64,000 bases of DNA from Branchiostoma floridae (Eukaryota; Chordata; Leptocardii; Amphioxiformes; Branchiostomatidae), in NCBI RefSeq assembly GCF_000003815.2, contig NC_049984.1, forward strand, positions 20,651,364 through 20,715,363. Reading direction: 5' to 3'. The notes under the pieces were generated by a model. It was not told where the DNA came from and made no database searches. It worked only from the letters and a program-made list of their open reading frames with translations. This document shows, in pieces, positions 36,301 through 47,619 of the stretch. A program made the translations under genes and the position numbers. Every line of letters begins with the position of its first letter. The stretch's first letter is position 1.

Positions 36301-39300
36301 TAAACAGAGAACCGGCACAAAACTTGTAAAAAGTTTCGGTTCAAGTCCGGTTAAAATCGGAACGGCAAGAAACGCTTCTTGGACTTGCACAAAAATAGCA
36401 CTTGTATACATTCCCTTTTATGTTGCAGTATACTTGTAAATCATCTAAAACCTTCCAAAGATCGAGAAATTTGCGTTGAGAAATGACGAAAACATCGTGC
36501 GTGCATGCAGGCAGCTAGCGGTAATGGCGGCGAAAACATCGTAAAATCTCGCAAAAAATTCTCGCGAGATCTGATGCGTCTCTGTGACGTCAGGGGAAGC
36601 TAGCGATCTCATTGGTTTAGGATAAACGGGTTTACGGAAAAGCCTGGGCCCAGGAGCTGGGCTGGCTAGCCTGAAAGACTACCTTTTCTGGGCCCCAAGG
36701 CTATGCATGGGGTTTGGCCTGCAGCTGAAGTTTTTTTAATAAAAAACTGGGTCAATGACAATCCGAGCTGTGGGTGGGATGGGCTGGGGAAAGGTAACAG
36801 TTGATGATATTGCTGGGCTTGCAATGAATAAGTTATTAACTCAACCAAGACTGGAAGAAAACAATCATAAACTAAATTCCAAGTTTACAACAGAAAATGC
36901 TGGAAATGTTAAGACTGAAGGGGAGGGGTACTAGGGGAAATAAAGAATACTAGGATGGGTTAGGGTTAGATAGCGCACAACATCAAATTCAAAACAGATG
37001 TCATGCATGTATGAGTGTGTGTGTCACTGTGTGTGTTTGCACATGAAATTTCTTTGTAGAAAAACTGGGTCAGTGGTAATCCAAGACAACAGTTGGTCCT
37101 CTAGGATAGGGGCTGTTTGCTAAAACATCAAATTTGAAACAGATGTCTCAAACATCAAGTGTCAGTGAGCATGGATGTAGGAATGGATGTATGTTATGTG
37201 TTTATATGTGTCAATTGTATGTGAGGGGGGGGGGGTATAATATGACGTGTAACGTTAGTGTTGTTTGTGCTATTCGTTTCTCTCATGCGGGACAATTACT
37301 GATAGCCACTATAAGTATTGTAGGAATGACTGCCAGTATAGTCAAAGGAAAAGTAAATGGACCAATAACCCTTGGAGTAGTTGATGTTGATTGTTGACAG
37401 TAGTTGATGTTGATTGTTCATTGCTGTAAACCATTGAAGACCAATCCCCCATAGATATGACGAAACTATTGCCTTCTGTCCAATGCACCCTGCATGCACT
37501 GGAATTGTCGGTTACCCAGTTTTAGGTTTTAAAAAATCTACTATGGGTCAAACCCCATCAATAGCCTTGGGGCCCAAAAAGGGTCGCCTGGCTAGCCTGC
37601 AGGCTAGCCTGCTGGGCCCAGGCTTTTCCGTAAACCCTAGGATAAACAACAGCAACGACCGCCATTTTTAGAGCAAATTTTACCGTATTTTACCCCGAAA
37701 ATTTCTGCCGTTTTGGAGATTTTGCGGGCCCAAAACTCATATCAAAAGGAAGCAAAGGTATTCTTGTTGTTTTTACGTCCAACACCTCTTATGTGAACGC
37801 ATTATTCGTCCGCCGATCGCAAACTTGAAAGTCGGCCGGGGATTCCCCGTGCCGAGCACATGTTTCTGCGTGTTTTGTTCTGTTTAGGATGAAAAAAATA
37901 CGATGGAAACAGAGACTGTCAAAGTTGTTTATCTAGAAAAAGTTGGTGGCAAACCGGACAATATTTATGAGTACTGTTGAGCTGAGTAAAATTTGTTGTT
38001 TATGAGTTTTTAGTTGTCTTTGATGCTTTGACTCAAAGTATCGTTACGTCAAACTGCTACAATTATCGTAGATATGCCCCTAAAAACTGATACAATAAGC
38101 CTTCTGAATAGCCTAAAATGCAAGAGCTTCCGGGGGCTTCGCCCCCCTGGGACCCCCCACCCCCAATCCTGGTGAGAACACTGGTGTTAACTTTGTGTGT
38201 ATGTGTACCCAGGGCTTCCCTATGCCACTGAGGGATTCACCCTGGTTAAAGAATACAGAAGTGAATAAATGTTAAATAAATATATAGACTCTGCAGAAGT
38301 TGGTGCTTTCCAATCTAGGTCCTTTCTCTGTTGTGAGATGATAGCAAAGTGAATAATTGACAGTGCATGTCCTTTCTCTGTGAACAGGCTGAAGGAGGTG
38401 CTCAGGACTAAACTGATCGAATGTGGCTGGAGGGATCAGCTCAAGGCACACTGCAAAGGTAGACGTCTTACACTACACCAATTTGATTTGTTAGTTATAG
38501 ATTTTTTCAAAAGAATGAGAATGAGAAAGAAACAAAGAAAGAAAGAAATGAAGCAACAGTGTGAATAAAAAGGAAAAAGTCTGGGGTAATGATTAGGGCT
38601 TATATACCAAAAACGTACATGTAACAAGAAGGAAAACGAGTCTTCAGCTTGAAAAAGGCCTAGCAAACATTACCACTACTGGCACTAGGGGTCTGGTTCA
38701 GGTACAGGGTATCAGGTCCAGGTCCGGACCTAAGCCTGGACTTTATTGTTTGAGAATGAGTGATCCTAAAAACGATAGTCTTGATTTCTCTACAAATGAA
38801 TCTGCTTGGTAGAGTATCCAACTCCCACTGGCTTTTTAAAATACTTATATATCCTCCATGTAAACCAGGGATCTAGCCAGCTTGAAAGTTTTATCCGTCT
38901 AGGTTCCGGTTCGGAATTTGTTGTAACCTGGGGGCTAAGTATTCCGTGAAAGTAAGACGCAAATTATAGGTTTCCCCCCTTAGTTTTGGCCCCCAATTTT
39001 TCAGCTAGGTCTGTCAAAATCTTTTTTATTTCCCCAAAAGCCTGTTCTTCATAGCGTTTTTCAGTGGCACAGATTTGGTCATCCGGCGAGCACTTCCTGG
39101 TATTAGTAGCACGATAGCAGTAACATGGTTTGATTACCCAAAGTTGTGGGTGTTTAAAAGTTGTGCCATCGGAGCTTGCAGTAAATGTATCCTGTAACTT
39201 TCCTTCCCTTTTACTCAGTGCACAGTAGAAATGTTGAACTTTATTTCCATATTAGTCATTATCCCAGGAAAAATCTAGCAGCCTGTAAAAAAGCCCCAAA

Positions 39301-41158
39301 ATTAGCAGTTTGGGGTGAAATTTCATTTTTTTAATGTTTATTTTTTACCAAAATAACATTTCTTCAGAAAATGCTAACTGAGTCCAGCATAAGGCAGCCT
39401 TTTCTATCAGAAACATTGCATTATCCGAAAAACAATGTTTAGAGAAGCGCTAGCGCTTTTCCGAGAGACAGTCACATCGGCCCCGAATCATTAAAAAAAA
39501 ACTCTAAACCGAGACCTCAACAAATTCCCATTGACGGAAAAATTCTGCCCAAAAATTTTTTCTGGTCATAGCTTACAAATTTCCGTCATTGACTACAACT
39601 ATATCTACCTCGTGCAATCGGTATTGCCCTGCGGTACCAGCATTTAAAAAAGTACCCACTGACGATAGAATAATGGCGCTGTTATTGTAAGTTTAGAGTT
39701 TATGATGTTTCTTTTGCATTTTACCCAATGATTTTGCTCAAATTCCAACAACATAAATGGATTACTCTCTGTAGGGGATCTCTATGTCTTATTCTTATTT
39801 CTATCTATTCAAATTCTTTGAAGAGAGCCAAATTACAAGCTTGTCAGTCTGACATATCCAAATTCAAAACAGTTGACTTTGATAATAAGCTGTGTCGATT
39901 GTGTTTGATGTTTGTTTGTTTGTTTGTTTGTTTGCATATTTAGATGTTGTAAAGCAGAAGGGTCTGGAACACATCACAGTGGACGAGCTGGTGGCTGAAA
40001 TCACTCCTAAGGGAAGAGGTCAGTAGAACCCAGGCCTACAAGCCAAGATATGCAAGTTATTCGCCAGAAAGTACATGGTTTGCCCCATTCTATGGTTGCA
40101 ATTGATGGTGGTTTTGTTTGTTTGTTTGTTTGTTTGGCTAGCTGGCTGGCTTGTTAGTTCATTACCTCAGTGAAATGGAGGTTTTGTAGTCAATTGCTCA
40201 AGCTTGTCCCAGGGGTCAGTCCACATTATAACTCAAGAATGCCTGGGTTAAATGTCTTGATATTTGGTATGTGGTTAGGTATTGATGAGCGAAACGTCCG
40301 GTTTGGATATCTTTTGTTCTGGACATGCCATGGTCATGATTTCTAAGTGAAAACTCTTGGGAGGGGAAGTTAGGTTAATGCCCCCTGGTGGCTTTTCTGG
40401 AACTGCAGGCACCAATTCTATCTGAGACAGATCAGGAGCTCATACACTTACTATCCGGTTTATCCTCTTAAGTTCCCTGTTTCATGAGGGTTAGCCATCC
40501 TTGCACATGTCACATGGTTTTGTATAATTGATAGGAAATCTTATGTCTCCATGTGTTTCAAAAAGAGAGAAGAACATGTTAGATGCAGCCATTAACGATT
40601 GTAACACATAGTGTCTTAGTTCCCTCTCCATTTAGCCTAGTTTAAAATCACTGTATAGCTTAGCCTAGTCTAAAACCATTGTATTAGTTAAGTTTCTTTT
40701 TTCTCTGCATCCATAAGACCACATGAGGTCCTTCTGTGCATTTAGCCCTCGGGCATGAATATGCAATAAAGATTATTATTATTATTATTATAAATCCCCT
40801 GTGACATGTGACATGTAGTGATTTACATGTAACTGAAAGAAGAGAGGAACATAACTAGATATTAGTCATGTAAATGGTGATCTCATTTGCATAAGTAATT
40901 GAAACTTGTTCAGGAAAGCATGTGCAGTTTCTGTCAGATATGTGTCAAGTTAACTTTCTGAAACAATACACATTGTTTGTCTTAAAAATTTCTTTGCATA
41001 ATTGTAGATGATTTTACTGTAGATTTTCTCATGATTGACTGTTACCCCCACGAAATCATTCAAACTTGTCATGTTTTTCAGCTCTTGTCCCTGACAGTGT
41101 GAAGAAGGAATTGCTACAGAGGATTCGCCACTTCCTGGCCCAACAGTCCAATATCTGA
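27377..41158 (+). CDS. ENY2: ENY2, transcription and mRNA export factor, 5 coding exons
   Basis: Small helical subunit shared by the SAGA deubiquitinase module and the TREX-2 mRNA export complex in the nucleus. Coding exons: 27377-27384, 33124-33201, 38388-38458, 39944-40018, 41082-41158, total 309 nt = 102 aa plus TGA (human is 101). Family blocks seen: [74 protein letters not shown]. The start ATG lies in ACCAACATGG, a good Kozak context. All four introns have GT/AG borders, with phases 2, 2, 1 and 1. Intron 1 is about 5.7 kb and intron 2 about 5.2 kb; both are largely TE sequence. The reading frame is intact. Confidence 0.96.
28079..28665. mobile_element. pogo/Tigger-like MITE, nested level 3
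   Basis: Starts CAGTGGATTCC and ends GAATTCCACTG with TA on each side; the interior has repeated TTCGGACTRTTGGAT phrases. TA duplication and CAGTGG-type ends suggest the Tc1/pogo group. Confidence 0.7.
28860..29395 (+). repeat. Diverged tandem repeat, about 150-175 bp, 4 copies
   Basis: The phrase ATGTATATTTTTGGCTCCTA recurs near 28876, 29051, 29214 and 29364, each followed by CCAAAT-ACCT-AAATTTGG-ACAGA. It lies within the Mutator-like element. Confidence 0.8.
30134..31006. mobile_element. hAT-like MITE with 5-bp duplication
   Basis: Ends CAGAGGCGGCGGCACC and GGTGCCGCCGCCACTG are inverted repeats with one mismatch, flanked by TTAGG on both sides. Contains the tandem block at 30240-30900. 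Confidence 0.85.
30240..30900 (+). repeat. Degenerate ~135-200 bp tandem repeat
   Basis: CCCTCTGAAACGCTATTTCCTGC recurs in modified form near 30287, 30488, 30683 and 30817, each preceded by GAAATTTT-AAATCT. Confidence 0.75.
31016..32811. mobile_element. 1.8-kb TIR element with 8-bp duplication
   Basis: Inverted ends CTCTCATGTCCCTAATAAAC / GTTTATTAGGGACATGAGAG flanked by TAGGTGTA (31008-31015) and TAGGTGTG (32812-32819). Near both ends GTACGTTTATT / GGTATGTTTATT is repeated. hAT class is suggested by the duplication length; no transposase seen. Confidence 0.85.
33124..33201 (+). CDS. ENY2: ENY2 exon 2 (residues 3-29)
   Basis: Encodes [18 protein letters not shown] between TTCTTGTAG and GTAAGG; near-identical to vertebrate ENY2 as remembered. 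Confidence 0.96.
33335..33790. repeat. Diverged ATGCAAAT-family repeat
   Basis: Two successive copies of a GGGAATAACT...GGCAGATC-TC-TGAT...TAATTTGCATAATTA pattern (about 33370-33500 and 33650-33775), related to the 18.6 and 45 kb repeats. Confidence 0.45.
33924..34785. mobile_element. Harbinger-like AGGTCC element, uninterrupted copy
   Basis: Inverted ends beginning GGCCACGTTGATTTGATTAT and (right) GGCCATGTTGATTTGATTAT match over 33 bases with one mismatch, flanked by TTA on each side, as PIF/Harbinger elements are. The body is the reverse complement of the element at 20088-22030 and holds the pre-insertion site of its nested element. Confidence 0.88.
34790..36012. other. ENY2 intron 2, no feature recognised
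   Basis: No TIR, RT or exon signature seen. Confidence 0.4.
36013..38183. mobile_element. TIR element CAGTGTTCTCACCAGG
   Basis: Perfect 16-bp inverted ends CAGTGTTCTCACCAGG / CCTGGTGAGAACACTG, flanked by GTGTT on both sides (5-bp duplication). hAT-like by its CAG ends. The core is interrupted by the 36628-37637 element; no transposase. Confidence 0.87.
36628..37637. mobile_element. Mutator-like TIR element, second copy
   Basis: Ends GGGTTTACGGAAAAGCCTGG / CCAGGCTTTTCCGTAAACCC flanked by TAGGATAAAC (36618-36627 and 37638-37647). The arms continue with GCTGGCTAGCCTG and GGGCCCCAAGGCTATG, mirrored at the right. Same family as 27792-29784. Confidence 0.88.
38388..38458 (+). CDS. ENY2: ENY2 exon 3 (residues 29-53)
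   Basis: Encodes [15 protein letters not shown], the hallmark ENY2 helix. Acceptor GTGAACAG, donor AAAG|GTAGAC. Confidence 0.96.
38690..38875. repeat. AGGTCC element fragment, minus orientation
   Basis: AGGTCCAGGTCCGGACCTAAG, then GATTTCTCTACAAATGAATC and CCAACTCCCACTGGC, as in the 33924-34785 copy. Lies about 230 bases after ENY2 exon 3. Confidence 0.7.
39540..39745. repeat. Fragment shared with the 16.3-18.1 kb hAT element
   Basis: TTTCCGTCATTGA, CTACCTCGTGC, GACGATAGAATAATGGCGCTG and TTTTACCCAATGATTTTGCT align with 16735-16860. Confidence 0.65.
39944..40018 (+). CDS. ENY2: ENY2 exon 4 (residues 53-78)
   Basis: Encodes [20 protein letters not shown]. Just upstream of the acceptor is a (TTTG)n tract at about 39909-39935. 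Confidence 0.96.
40150..40870. repeat. Old ATGCAAAT-family sequence in ENY2 intron 4
   Basis: Phrases TTACCTCAGTGAAATGGAGG, AATGCCCCCTGGTGGC and AACATGTTAGATGCAGCC resemble the 42 and 45 kb repeats. (TTTG)n at about 40110-40135 and (ATT)n at about 40775-40791. Confidence 0.4.
41082..41158 (+). CDS. ENY2: ENY2 exon 5: C-terminus and stop
   Basis: Encodes [16 protein letters not shown] and ends QQSNI before TGA at 41156-41158. Acceptor GTTTTTCAG. Confidence 0.96.
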
Positions 41159-41860
41159 TGTGCCTTGTCCAGACAGTTGGATACAAGTATATCTTGCACA
41201 ACAATGGGACCACTTTTTGTAATTAGCTAACCTTGGTATCTGGAAGTTTCCATGTTGTCAGTAGTAGAGTCCATGTAGTTTGAGTTGTGCCTGTGACACT
41301 GTGAATTCCAGTCTGAAGATTTTCTGTTGTTGTAATGATTTCTCAACTCCTGGCCAGCTCAGATGGCTACCCTCATTTATTTCATACTGTGTGATAATTA
41401 TATACCAAACACTGCTGTATTGTGTGGATGGAGTGAGTGCATTGTGCAGTATAGCTTTGTACTGAACACTTCTGTCACCTGCAAGTCTTTAGTTAACATG
41501 TATATTTCAGCTTTTCTTTTGCTCACACGTAGCACTCAATGTTATGGATGATATCCAGTGCTGTTCACCATTGGGAGATTCTGACCACAGGAGATAATGT
41601 AGGAGCATGTAGGAATGGAGGTAGGATTGGTGGTAGAAGGATGATGATGATTTGGTTTATTGATTTCATCATTCAAACTCACAGTCTAGCAGTTAACTAG
41701 ATATATTTAACTGAATTGCACTGTTAAATTTGTTGAAATTGTTTTATTTGTAAGAGTAAGAAACATGCAGTTAACAGCTTCTAGAATGTGTGTGAATTAC
41801 AAATGTTTTATTGTAAAATCATCCAGAGTTAAGAACATATCCTTTTTCTTTGAGAATAAA
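41159..41860 (+). other. Probable ENY2 3' UTR with AATAAA
   Basis: Non-coding sequence after the ENY2 stop. AATAAA occurs at 41855-41860 and could end the transcript. No repeat signature was seen inside it. The extent is inferred. Confidence 0.5.
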
Positions 41861-42489
41861 GGTATCATATATACACATCTTGTTGTTAGTTGTTCTTGCT
41901 ATTAAAAGAATTAATGCTATCTTTTCTATCAGAAATGGCATAATGCAATTTTGTGACATTTGCAACAAGCTTGCTGTTCAACTTAAATGCTGTTCAGCTT
42001 CCTGTGCATGCTTGAGTTCTTTGTATTTTCTTTGTACAATGAATATTAATTTCAGGTATTACATGGGGGGGGGCAGGATGTCATCATCGTATCATCAAAT
42101 TTTATCCAGTTGCTTGTATCATCGTCGTAATAAAATTTTATCCACTTGCTTGAGTAGCTGTTTGTTGTTGAGATTTTGTTATAGTGTATATTTGCATGGG
42201 GCTGGGGAAGTACGTGTTACGTTGGTACATGTATAATACTTAATAGATTGTTATATGATGCAAAACTCAGCTGTTGCATTCAGATTGTCACATATATAGC
42301 ATCAAAGAGTATTGCCCAAAATGGATTTAAAAGGAACATCCCTGCATTAAAACCAAAAACTACAGTAACTATAGGCCAGTTCTGACATCCTTGGACATGC
42401 AGCAAAAAACTTACGGCATGCTGAATTCAAAGGCAATATAAGGGTAAGTCTGAGTCATATTCTTAATTTTGATGTTCATGTATAATCTC

Positions 42490-43040
42490 CTGCTTGGTAC
42501 CAATTAAAACTAGATTTCGGGGACCCCATACCTCCATGAAATATGTAGAACTTTTGTAAATTTTTGCAAATATTTTGCTCCTCATTTGCATATTTGGTAT
42601 CTGCTTATGTTCCACCTAATCTATTGAAGTCCAGTTATTGAAAAAGATGAAATTATACAATGTCCTCATTAATTATGCAAATCAAGTCGTCATTTGCATA
42701 AATGTACATCATTATGAACACCGCTGCCTAAGCTACCTGCATGCCTAAAATGATGGCAATCCGTCGTTCCTTTCTGCAGTTATCTGCTTTGGAATGTCTT
42801 GACAAAAGCGCCCCTGCAGTTCCAAAATTAAATGTTAGGCGTCTGAAGCTTGCCCCACTTTGTCATGACGCTGAAAGCTATCAACCATGCAAGTATCCAA
42901 ATCATATCATGTCCGGGACAAGAGATACATTGAAAAAAACTTTTTCCTGTGCTAGGGGGGGCAATATTATGACAGACACACAGACAAACGCTAGGTAAAC
43001 TATAACCTACATGAGTTATGACATTTCATGGAGGTAAAAA
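42490..43040. mobile_element. CTAGAGTTC / ATGCAAAT repeat, short copy
   Basis: Starts ACTAGATTTCGGGGACCCCA with TACCTCCATGAAATAT and ends ACATTTCATGGAGGTAA, the two termini of the 45-46 kb family; includes TCATTAATTATGCAAATCA. Confidence 0.7.
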
Positions 43041-43419
43041 GTTACTGGTGTTACCAATGTACATCCACAAGAAATTGTTCACCTGTACCATGTAAGCAGT
43101 GTTTTCTACACCGAGGCGTTACTACATGACACCTTATCGTTCAAATGGCGGATGGCTTTGTTATGGCATCAGAGAAGCACTATACCTTTGGGCGTCATGT
43201 TTCACAGTTGCCCATTAAAGACGCCGCGGTGCCGTTTACATGCTGGCTATTGGTGCAATTGTAGCAGCCGGCGACATCTGGTGGGCCTTTTGTTGGGCTA
43301 ATTTTAACCTCCTTGGTTATACTGCTGTAATCATCAACACTCAAGCTTTAAAGTTTGATTCTCCTTTTTTTAGGTCATTTCATCCTCATGTTAGACTACT
43401 TTCAGATCTTGGTTCCAGA

Positions 43420-43845
43420 ATGGCCGCTACGGATATGTTAGTATTGAACCCGACTTGTGAAGACAGGCAGAGTTCGACAGTTCAGTGTCCAGCAATCGTC
43501 AGTCCTCGCGCCAAGGGCAAGGGACGACGGGGGAAAAAGTCACCTGGTAACCGCTCTAGCTGCTCGAACACCGAAGGAAACGTGCCTAATCACATGCGAC
43601 TAAGGGCCAGACGACACACGGAGGGTTCGGACATATTGAAGCTCCCTCTTCTGTCAGGTGTTGTGCGGGTTCCAAGACGAAGAGTCGGGCTTCTTGACGC
43701 GATTAGACCTGCCAATGTAGAGACAGAGAAAAGTAGGTTCATGCGGGCCAACTACAACTACAACCCCCTTTTCTTCTACAACTACCCGGCGGCACCAACT
43801 GTACTGGAAAAGTTCAGTAAGCCATCCGACACATACCTAGATCAA
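43420..43845 (+). CDS. MATCAP-like exon A (residues 1-142)
   Basis: Starts MAATDMLVLNP; contains basic GKGRRGKKSPG and RLRARRH patches suited to microtubule contact, then the conserved NYNYNPLFFYNYPAAP block. Donor CAA|GTAAGT. The frame is open upstream to 43240, but the TTTTTTTAG acceptor favours an exon start at 43374. Confidence 0.85.
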
Positions 43846-46800
43846 GTAAGTGTGGAATTATAGTCCGAAGTATCTACCTTGCCTTAGTATTGTATCGTTG
43901 GTAACACCAGCTCGTAAAGGTCAATCTCGCACCCAAGTAACCCAATCAACCTACAACAAGAGACAGACGGACTATCAACACACGTCTGTGCTGCACTACA
44001 AGCGCTACTGTCAAACGAGGTAAAAATTCAATGATGCTTTATTCTACGTAATCATGCGGAACGGGCTCCCTGGAGATATTCGAAGGCATGTGTAAATACA
44101 AACGAATGCAATAATACACGTTTACTTAATAATAAAGTTTACTTTAAATTCAATTAATGCCGTACCAAATTAAAAGACTGGCTCACCGCCGCAACCCGAG
44201 ATCGCGTGGCGTAATCGTCAGCACCTTGTCCTCAGGCCCAAGAGGTCCTGAGTTGTAACCCGCCATGTCTCCGATCTTGTGCTTTGGCAAAGGCACTTAA
44301 CAGGACTTTCCTCACTTCACCGTCGCTCGGACGGATAGGACGTTAGATGGAGGTCCCGTTAAATGGACGTTAAATGGAGGTTCGAGCCACACTGCGGTTC
44401 ATACTAGTCAAAAGTCAAATACGATGTGTACTTGGGGGAAATACATATTATTTCATCACCAGAAGGTGTGAGTGGATCAAACTTTTACGGTAGGGAATTT
44501 CGCGAGCAGCCTTCGTAACAACTACTTCGCCTATTTGGGCCAGTTGATAGGGCAGTTAGTTCTCACTCTTACTTCCGAAAATAGTTTCATCAGGCTGGTA
44601 GAATATAACGTTAGAATATAGGGGAACTCTTGTACATAACCAGGTGAAGTAAGTTCAACCTGGTTGTGTACAAGAATTCTCCTATAGTCCTCACTCTTTA
44701 GTAAGCAATTGAGCTAGTCTCAATGTTAATGCTTCTGACCCAGGGAGAAGAGATGCCTGTCACAATGTAACCCGTAACCTTGGAGTGGCCTTCGGGTCAC
44801 ACCTTAAGTGACCGTCTGTCTTGTTACGTGGTGACCATGAAGGGCCGATGATCTTGGTAACCTGTGACCAAAAGTACATAGAAATATTGGTCGACAAATG
44901 ATACGCCATGCATCTGCGAAAGAAGGTTATGAGAAACATTAGGATTTTGTACGTATTCGAAGAGTTCACTACAAATGACAGATAAATCAGTTTAGCTGTT
45001 AGACTAGGGTAGACGCGTTTTCTTGTGTAAATCCACGGTGTTGACTCCGATTCGATTCCAGGTGAGTTATGCAATGATCAGGTCCGGGTCATATGAAAAT
45101 CAGTGAAAACTAGAGTTCGGCGACCTCATACCTCCATGAAATATTTAGAGCTTTTGTAAATTTCATGCAATTGGCTAACACATTAACATAATGTATGCAT
45201 GGTGTTGTTCATCATTGACTAACATACACATGTCACAATTATAAAAGTCCCATTATTAATCATAAAGCAGTTTTGCAATTTTGACATAAATTATGCAAAT
45301 AAGTTCTTCATTGCCATATTCGGTTTCTGCTTATATTCCACCCATCATAATTAACAAGTGTTACATTTATTGCAAACAATGGAATTATACAATGTCCTCA
45401 TTAATCATGCAATTTAAGTCCTCAATTGCATAACATGCATATTATTATGAACATCTTTGCCCAAGCTACCTGCATGCCTAAGTTGATGCCAATCCGTCAA
45501 TCCTTTCTGCAGTTATCCTCTTTGGAATGTCTTGACAACAATGCCCCTGCAGTTCCTAAATCAACTGTTGTGGGGCTGAAACCTGCCCCACTTTGTCATG
45601 ACACTGCAAGCTATCTACCAGCCAAATGTCAAGACAAATGTCAATGAAAAAAACTGCTATGATAGAATATTCTCATTAATTTTGCAAATGTACTTCTATT
45701 TTGCATAATTAGTATGTCATTTTGTACAACATTGTCTAAAATCATGAAAATCCATTGTTCCCTTCTTGAGTTATCGTCTTCAGAAGTTTTGACAAAAATG
45801 CCCCTGTTGTCCCAAAACTAGACGCTAGGGGGCCCAAACGTATGTCACTAATTCCTGAGCACAAGAGCTATCACCCTAAAATCATGACCATAGCTTGTTC
45901 AAAACACGAGATAGCAAATCCGGAAGTTGTGCTGCAGTACCAAGAGAAGCCGCTAGGGGGCCCAAAATCTAAACATTTCTAGCTTTCATCAGACCCTACC
46001 AACACACCAAGTATGAAATCAATTCACCCAGTCGTTCTTGAGTTATCTTGTTTACACACAGACACACAGACAAACGCAGGGTAAACTAGAGTTCGGCGAC
46101 CTCATACCACCATGAATATTAATGTCAAGACCGTAGCATATCTAGAACAAGAGATACATTGAAAAAACTGCTATGATAGAATGTTCTCATTAATTATGCA
46201 AATGTACTCTATCTTGCATAATTAGTATCTTATCTTGTACAACATTGTCTAAGGTTTCTACATACCAAAAATGATGAAAATCCGCTGTTCCCTTCTTGAG
46301 TTATCCTCTTCAGAAGTTTTTGACAAAAATGCCCCTGCTATCCCAAAACTAGACGCTAGGGGGCCAAAACTTATGTCGCTTCTTCCTGCGTACAAGAGCT
46401 ATCTAACACTCAAGTATCGTGACCATAGCATGTTCAGAACACCTAGATAGCAAAACCGGAAGTTGCGCTGCAGTAGGGGAGTTGCTAGGCCTAGGGGGCC
46501 CAAAATCTAATCATTTCCAGCTTTCATCACACACTACCAACACACCAAGTATGAAACCAATCCACCCAACTGTTCTTGAGTTATTTTGTTTACACACAGA
46601 CACACACACAAACGCAGGGTAAAATATAACCTCCATGACATTTCATGGAGGTAAATATAACCTCCATGACATTTCATGGAGGTAATTAATTTATACAATA
46701 AGTCTTCGGCATTGGTTAAAGTGCCTAAGTGATGACTAACATAATGAAATACTACTTATGGAAAGCAACAGCTAACTTGTATAATTAATGAGGTAAGTTT

Positions 46801-47567
46801 ATAAATCCACTGCGTTCCATGACGATTTCATTTGCATGATTAATGAGAAAATATTATGATTCCATGGTGGTAAATAGTGGGAAATTCATACTAGTACTTA
46901 CAACATTATGAAACTTAGTGAAGGTGAACGTTATTAGACATAAATCATACAAATTAGTTTGGTATTTACATAATTAATCAGGAAACATTACAATGGCCTT
47001 CTCTGCTCCGACTGTCATACAAAGACTTTCAAACCTTTGACTTGTGCCTATTGGGTAGAGAGGATGATCTACCGACACAAATTACGCAAATCAGGGCCTT
47101 ATTTGCATAATCAAATGAAAAAAATCATAAATACTTCCCTTTCGTGGAACTCTGGTTGGATCTGCAGCGAGTATAGCAGATGAACATCGTTTAGTTAGAT
47201 AGATAAATAGATAGATAGATCCTGTCTCATCACTTGTACCTTCTCGACCAGGCAATCACCATCATGGAGAATGCTCTGAAGAGGTTTGGAACGTACGAAA
47301 ACTTCGAGGCGAGAACTGGCGGCAAGCGGCTGACACGAGGGGAGATCATGACTATCGTTAAACGATGCTTCAAAAGGGAGAAATTACAGAGCGGCGAGGT
47401 TCGTACATATTTCCATCCCCATATATTGTTTTTACAATCCTCGCTTCAGCCCAGTTTACCTGTCAGCAGTGGAACAGAGCATGCAGGTCGAAGAAGACCA
47501 CCATAGCACCTGCAGAACTACCAGTACTCCCCAGAGACCCTCGAGGACGGGGAAAGAGCTATCATTA

Positions 47568-47619
<52 letters not shown>

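Noticed and set aside
43240-43419. 60-residue N-terminal extension of the MATCAP-like protein
   Set aside because: A strong TTTTTTTAG acceptor at 43371-43373 interrupts it, and the extension lacks family similarity; the downstream ATG is preferred.
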